Of a DNA stretch of 19,389 nt, positions 15,218 to 19,389 are shown piece by piece (position 1 is the stretch's first letter; each line of letters opens with the position of its first letter). The notes beneath the pieces are model-generated. The model was not told where the DNA came from. It saw only the letters and a list, made by a program, of their open reading frames with translations, and did not search any database. Source of the DNA: an uncultured Eubacteriales bacterium (GTDB lineage Bacteria; Bacillota; Clostridia; Oscillospirales; Acutalibacteraceae); NCBI GenBank assembly GCA_934486755.1, contig CAKSQT010000036.1, positions 1-19,389 on the forward strand, given 5' to 3'. The position numbers and the translations under genes were made by a program.

Positions 15218-16853
15218 CGTTTTCACCTCCCGCAGAGTATTTCTTTTTCATCACAAAGTAAAGTGTTGTAGGAATAGAGAACAAAACAAGCGAAACGCCT
15301 AAGAGCGCTAACAGCATCCATACGGTATTACCGACCTTAAACGAAGTTTTTATGCCGACATCGCCTGCCGTAAGCGTCCTTGTTTTAACCTTGACGACCT
15401 CTTTTATTATTTCCTTTTCAACGGTTTCGGTCTCGACAACTGATGAAGGCTCGTCATCAGAATCGTCGTAACCGTCGCTTTCGGAATTATTGAGCGCAAA
15501 CATAAGGTTCATCAAATGTCGGTAAACGGAAGCAAGTTTACCCTTTGCCTGATCCGACAAATTATCGTAATCAGACATCGCCTGCTGTATAAGCGAGTAA
15601 TCGTTTTGAGATGCCAAATCCTCGCTCGTCATAATGAGATTTAAATATTTGGTACGAAAATCGGTGTATTCGCGCACTACCGATTCAGGTTCGGGAGCAT
15701 TCTTGATTTCAAGTTCCTTGTACCGCTCGTACAGCAGTTTTATATGCTCGTATTCATTTGTGAGCAGCGCCTTTGTGTATTTATCAAAAACCTCTTCATA
15801 AGTGTTGATCGCCGACTCTATTTCGGCTTTCATATCAGGCTCATACACAACGTTTGAAACGGGCAGTTCAATTAAGGATTTATATGTTTCCCTAAATCCT
15901 GCCGCAATTTGAGCCGCCGCTTTCTTTGAGTCTTCGTCCTCAATCAGAGTATTTATATATGCTTTAAGTTTTTTAAGGTGTTCATACTCTGTTTTGAGTT
16001 TATTCCTCACATACGCCGATTTTGTTGCGTATTCGTTAAGCGCGTCGCTCACCTTTGCAAGGTCGCCTATTTTTGCGGTCTGCTCGGTAAGGGCTAATGC
16101 CTCGCCGTTATCCTGCAAAAACTTCTTAATCTCATTATCAAGCGCCTGCTGGTTTTTCTCGGCTTCTTCCTTTTCCTTTAACTCGTTATACTTTTTCTGC
16201 GCTTCAACAAGCGTTGAATAGTTTGTAACAAGTTCCTTTTCGACCGAGCTTAGCTTTGAAAAGGCATTAACAGCAAGCGTTATTCTTCGCAAGCACTCAT
16301 CGCTCGCGTCAACCGTACCTATATTATCAATAAGTTCGATGGTGTTCTTCACAGCCGTTGTGGCGGTATGCTTTTTGAGGTTTACCGAAGCGGCGCTTAC
16401 CGTGTTTGCAACGGAATTGAACTTCTCGTCGCAAAGCTCGATCATATCAAGTGTAATTTCCTTTTTCCCCTCATTCTCGTCGGAAACGGTTTTGAATTGA
16501 AGCTTTAACAACTCCCCCGACGTGAATGAAACGTTTTTGTCGCTGTCCCAAACAAGCATAACCTTTCCGTTTTTTGTACCTACGGAACAGTCGGAAATTT
16601 TATCCTCTGTCACGGTGTATTTTTGCAGTTCAAAATTCGTTTTGTCATAAATTATTTCTGCAAAAACACCTGCCGCGGTAAATCCGTCGGTACTTACGGT
16701 AACGGTAAAGGAGTTATCTTTATAAACCTCTGCTTTGTTTGAGGAAAGTTTGAATTTCGCCGAAGGAGCGGAAACAGCCGTGTAGGCGGACAGCAATCCT
16801 ATTGCCGCCGCCACACATATTGCTCCCAATCTTCGGAGAGCTTTTAAGGTCAA
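15198..16853 (-). CDS. Membrane-anchored single-cohesin protein with helical stalk
   Basis: This 551-residue protein has a signal peptide (about 1-29). At about 33-161 is a beta-sandwich that matches a cohesin (PF00963) in pattern: NSFTVTVSTDGF, AGVFAEIIYDKTNFEL, KVMLVWDSD, GELLKLQFKTV, then a closing strand. Four consecutive three-helix-like modules follow (about 170-228, 240-303, 311-385, 393-457). An acidic Ser/Asp segment leads to a transmembrane helix (about 510-534), ending in a short KKK-containing cytoplasmic tail. The architecture is a surface stalk presenting one cohesin, anchored by a helix rather than by sortase or S-layer modules. The start is TTG at 16853, supported by AGGAGG seven bases upstream; there is no better ATG. 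It begins 12 bp after the binding-protein stop. A likely partner is the dockerin protein of the same operon. The cohesin call is by eye, and another carbohydrate-binding beta-sandwich is possible. Confidence 0.75.
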   Translation of the reverse strand: MTLKALRRLGAICVAAAIGLLSAYTAVSAPSAKFKLSSNKAEVYKDNSFTVTVSTDGFTAAGVFAEIIYDKTNFELQKYTVTEDKISDCSVGTKNGKVMLVWDSDKNVSFTSGELLKLQFKTVSDENEGKKEITLDMIELCDEKFNSVANTVSAASVNLKKHTATTAVKNTIELIDNIGTVDASDECLRRITLAVNAFSKLSSVEKELVTNYSTLVEAQKKYNELKEKEEAEKNQQALDNEIKKFLQDNGEALALTEQTAKIGDLAKVSDALNEYATKSAYVRNKLKTEYEHLKKLKAYINTLIEDEDSKKAAAQIAAGFRETYKSLIELPVSNVVYEPDMKAEIESAINTYEEVFDKYTKALLTNEYEHIKLLYERYKELEIKNAPEPESVVREYTDFRTKYLNLIMTSEDLASQNDYSLIQQAMSDYDNLSDQAKGKLASVYRHLMNLMFALNNSESDGYDDSDDEPSSVVETETVEKEIIKEVVKVKTRTLTAGDVGIKTSFKVGNTVWMLLALLGVSLVLFSIPTTLYFVMKKKYSAGGENDESDLV

Positions 16854-16865
16854 GAGAACTCCTCC

Positions 16866-18437
16866 TTATTTTTTGTTTGCTACGTATTCATCAGCCTGTT
16901 TCTGGAAGTCGGCAATTACGGTGTCAAGTCCCGCCGCCTTTGCCTTATCCATCATCTCGTTGTAATATGTCATATAATCAGACATTACACCGTTTATAAG
17001 CGTTTCTTTATACTCCTTAAAGATTGCGGTAAGCTGTGAAAGCTCCTTTGTAACGCCGCTTGTATCAACACAGAAGCCTTTAAGCGGAGACTCGTGCTGC
17101 TGTTTACGTACTACGGTGTTATAATTCTTGATGTAAGCCGCCTGACCCTCGGGGATATTCGGTGTTTCCCAAGCATAATCAAGGTTGCCGAGCATCCAGT
17201 TCGCTATACCGTACTTACTGTTTGAGTCACCCTGAATTGTGTAGTCATACGGCTTAACGCGGTTTTCGCCGACCTTGTCGTAATGAACGCCCTCAATACC
17301 GTATATAAGCATATTAAAGAGGTCCTTGCCCTTATCGCTGTGAATTAAATCAAGGAACTGTATTGCTCTTTCGGGATGCTTTGACGTGAAAGGAATACAG
17401 GTGTAGGAAGCCTCGCTGCCTATATTAACGGCACCCTGATATTTATTGTCGGCGTCGTCGAGCAAATAAACGGTTAAGTCAATTCCGTTAGAGGTCTCGT
17501 GTTTAATTCCTCTTTCATCATCTACATTAAACCAGTTCTCGGTACTGTGTGCGCCGAGTATACCTGCTCTGCCGCCGCTGGAACCGCCGTTTCCTGTAAG
17601 AACGTCTTTGGAAATAAGACCGTCCTTATACCATTTAGCGCCGTATTCCATCATCAGTTTAAACTGCTCTGTGAGCATAAAGTTTGTAACGGTCGGCTTT
17701 TCGTCGAACGGATTGTAGCACATATAACTGCCTTCCTCGCCCGTTCCGATAAAATCATATCCGCGCTGTGCTACGAACTGGCAAATATGCTTCATAGTTC
17801 CCAGACACTGAGAAACCGTATCCGTATCCCAAGCTCCCGCGTTTTTGCTTGCGTAAAGATATTTGTCGATTACATTGAACAGTTCCCTTGTAGCAAATGG
17901 GGAGCCGTGTGCTGCTTTCAGAAGCTCGTCTTCATTCATATACTGAGCAAGCTCGGAAGGAATTGCAATACGTGCGGTTTCAGACGCATAGAACTGAATG
18001 TGCGGTATACCGTAGAGCTTATCATCTACGGTTATGGTGTTATAAGCATACTCGTAATCGGACCACTCTTTTTTGAGGTTGGGAGCATACTCGTCAATCA
18101 GGTCGTTAAGAGCCGTATAAGACTTCTTATTGATCTCGGAGCCGACGTCGAATGAATAGCCCGACCAAACAAGGTCAACGGGCTCGCCCGAAGACATCCA
18201 GAGCGACCATTTGGACGGCAGAGATTCAAGGCACTGCAAGTCAAGCTCGGTATTCGGCAGAAGGTCGGCAAGCAGCTTATTTGCTTCCTTAACTACCATA
18301 CCGAGGTCCTTTTGCTCTGCCCACATTACTACCCAACGGAGCTTTACCTTTTCGTTGCTCTTATCGCCGCAACCCGACATAAATGCCGACATCGCAACTA
18401 TGATAAGCGAAAACATAATGCAAACAATTTTTTTCAT
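16866..18437 (-). CDS. Sugar ABC transporter solute-binding lipoprotein (LplA/YtcQ type)
   Basis: The extracellular binding lipoprotein is 523 residues from the ATG at 18437. That start has AAAGGTGA upstream; the in-frame GTG at 18449 overlaps the same site and is less likely. The signal peptide ends in MSGC, with the lipidated Cys at 23. The body is a cluster-D/family-1 type periplasmic-binding fold. The C-terminal section at about 450-523 (GFCVDTSGVTKELSQL, then FKEYKETLINGV and a final QKQADEYV) matches the DUF3502 region typical of LplA/YtcQ proteins. These proteins usually bind complex oligosaccharides, such as pectin- or host-glycan-derived sugars, and work with two permeases. It lies 48 bp after the permease stop. 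The ligand is inferred to be an oligosaccharide released by the secreted enzyme of the operon. Confidence 0.92.
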   Translation of the reverse strand: MKKIVCIMFSLIIVAMSAFMSGCGDKSNEKVKLRWVVMWAEQKDLGMVVKEANKLLADLLPNTELDLQCLESLPSKWSLWMSSGEPVDLVWSGYSFDVGSEINKKSYTALNDLIDEYAPNLKKEWSDYEYAYNTITVDDKLYGIPHIQFYASETARIAIPSELAQYMNEDELLKAAHGSPFATRELFNVIDKYLYASKNAGAWDTDTVSQCLGTMKHICQFVAQRGYDFIGTGEEGSYMCYNPFDEKPTVTNFMLTEQFKLMMEYGAKWYKDGLISKDVLTGNGGSSGGRAGILGAHSTENWFNVDDERGIKHETSNGIDLTVYLLDDADNKYQGAVNIGSEASYTCIPFTSKHPERAIQFLDLIHSDKGKDLFNMLIYGIEGVHYDKVGENRVKPYDYTIQGDSNSKYGIANWMLGNLDYAWETPNIPEGQAAYIKNYNTVVRKQQHESPLKGFCVDTSGVTKELSQLTAIFKEYKETLINGVMSDYMTYYNEMMDKAKAAGLDTVIADFQKQADEYVANKK

Positions 18438-18485
18438 TTCTTTTTTCACCTTTCTTTTTTTAATTTGTTATAAAGCCTTTCGGCA

Positions 18486-19370
18486 TTATCCCTTAACAGA
18501 ACCGATAACCATACCCTTTGCAAAGTACTTCTGGAAGTACGGAAACAGTATCGCCGCGGGCAGCGCGCCTATAACGCATACCGCAAATTTAAGCGTTTCG
18601 GTAGGAATATTTACGCTGTCGTTCGAGCCTGCCATTTCAAGCGCCTGCTTTAAGAAATTGCTTTCCTTAATGACCATTTGCAGATAATACTGAATGTTAT
18701 ACATCGTGCGGTCGTTTATGTAGTACATAGGAACGGTAAAATCGTTCCACCTTGAAAGCAGCGTCATAAATCCGAGAGACGCGAAGCACGCCTTTGACAT
18801 CGGGAAGATAATAGAAGTAAATATTTTTCTTTCGCTTGCGCCGTCTATTTTTGCCGCCTCTATGAGAGACACGGGAATTTGCTGAAAGAACGTTCGGAAA
18901 ATGAATATGTTATACGCCGCCACAAGACCCGTTACGACGTATACGAGCATATTATTCATAAGTCCGAGATACTTGGTGTTGATTATATATGTCGGGACAA
19001 GACCGCCGCTGAAAATCATTGTTATAAGGAAGTAATATGTAAAAAACTTTCTGAACCTGAATTCCTTTCTTGACAGCGCATAGCCCGCAGTGGACATAAG
19101 CAGCAACGAGAGAAACGTACCTATGACCGAACCGTATATCGTTACCCCGTATGCCCTGATAATTGAACCGAAATTCTTAAACAACAGCTTATATGCCGTT
19201 GTGTCAAAATGAAGCGGTATCAGTTTATACCCGTAACGCACAACGTCGTTTTCGTTTGAGAAAGACACGCCGATTATCGTAAACATAGGCAGGACAAAAA
19301 TCAGCGTCAGTATAATTAGGACGATATTCACGCCCCACTTATGTTTTTTAAGAGTTCTCTTTTTAGCCAA
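18486..19370 (-). CDS. Sugar ABC transporter permease (LplC/YtcP type)
   Basis: This is an integral membrane permease of the carbohydrate-uptake type 1 family, with six predicted transmembrane helices in about 294 residues. The cytoplasmic EAA loop that contacts the ATPase is EAAKIDGASERKIFTSIIFP at about 171-190. The C-terminal YFQKYFAKGMVIGSVKG is typical of LplC/YtcP proteins. The TTG at 19370 is chosen because AGGGGG lies about eight bases upstream; a GTG at 19379 is in frame but directly abuts that site. The companion permease (LplB type) should lie just beyond the right edge. No ATPase gene is in the window; such systems often use a shared MsmK-type ATPase encoded elsewhere, which is inference here. 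Confidence 0.93.
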   Translation of the reverse strand: MAKKRTLKKHKWGVNIVLIILTLIFVLPMFTIIGVSFSNENDVVRYGYKLIPLHFDTTAYKLLFKNFGSIIRAYGVTIYGSVIGTFLSLLLMSTAGYALSRKEFRFRKFFTYYFLITMIFSGGLVPTYIINTKYLGLMNNMLVYVVTGLVAAYNIFIFRTFFQQIPVSLIEAAKIDGASERKIFTSIIFPMSKACFASLGFMTLLSRWNDFTVPMYYINDRTMYNIQYYLQMVIKESNFLKQALEMAGSNDSVNIPTETLKFAVCVIGALPAAILFPYFQKYFAKGMVIGSVKG

Positions 19371-19389
19371 TTTTGCCACCCCCTAAAAC

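Noticed and set aside
17499..18155. 218-codon plus-strand frame
   Set aside because: It is antisense to the solute-binding lipoprotein gene, with no supporting motif or ribosome site.
18470..18486. Short GCC-GAAA-GGC hairpin followed by TTTAT after the permease stop as an attenuator
   Set aside because: A three-pair stem is too weak, and the T-run is interrupted.

Overview
The window looks like part of the chromosome of an uncultured, gut- or rumen-type Gram-positive anaerobe, probably in Clostridia near Oscillospiraceae/Ruminococcus. The reasons are AGGAGG-type ribosome sites, lipobox lipoproteins, LplABC-type sugar import genes, a YesM/YesN-type two-component pair, a dockerin, a probable cohesin, and many Ser/Asp/Glu-rich linkers. 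This placement is inference from gene content; there is no rRNA or other taxonomic marker here.

Layout. The left edge holds the 3' end of a plus-strand U32-family peptidase gene (3-410). A bidirectional hairpin terminator (444-483) separates it from everything else, which is all on the minus strand. In minus-strand order, starting at the right edge, the genes are: a sugar ABC permease; its lipoprotein solute-binding protein; a membrane-anchored protein with an N-terminal cohesin-like domain on a helical stalk; two secreted concanavalin-A-like proteins; an unannotated 43-codon ORF; a small Ser/Thr-rich lipoprotein; a 1,815-residue secreted beta-helix (pectate-lyase-3-type) protein with a dockerin; a response regulator; a sensor kinase; cytidine deaminase; and pyrimidine-nucleoside phosphorylase.

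How the genes may work together. From the permease to the kinase, gaps are under about 75 bp and several genes overlap (TAATG at 11304-11308, TGATG around 3920). This suggests one long polysaccharide-utilisation operon, with hairpins at 10774-10796 and 5256-5288 that may tune or process the transcript. I infer that the beta-helix protein attacks a pectin-like polymer, that its dockerin may dock on the membrane-anchored cohesin, and that the permease and binding protein import the products. No transporter ATPase is encoded here. The two nucleoside-salvage genes appear to be a separate unit with a near-consensus sigma-A promoter (2213-2241) whose -35 box overlaps the kinase stop codon.

The most unusual signal is an identical C-terminal pentapeptide, WLGPY, on two consecutive but otherwise unrelated gene products: the lipoprotein and the dockerin protein. 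It is encoded by different synonymous codons in each and follows a disordered Ser-rich tract in both. The small ORF just upstream ends in the related-looking DLGW. No stretch longer than about 75 bases lacks a gene, and I see no tRNA, rRNA, insertion sequence or CRISPR array.
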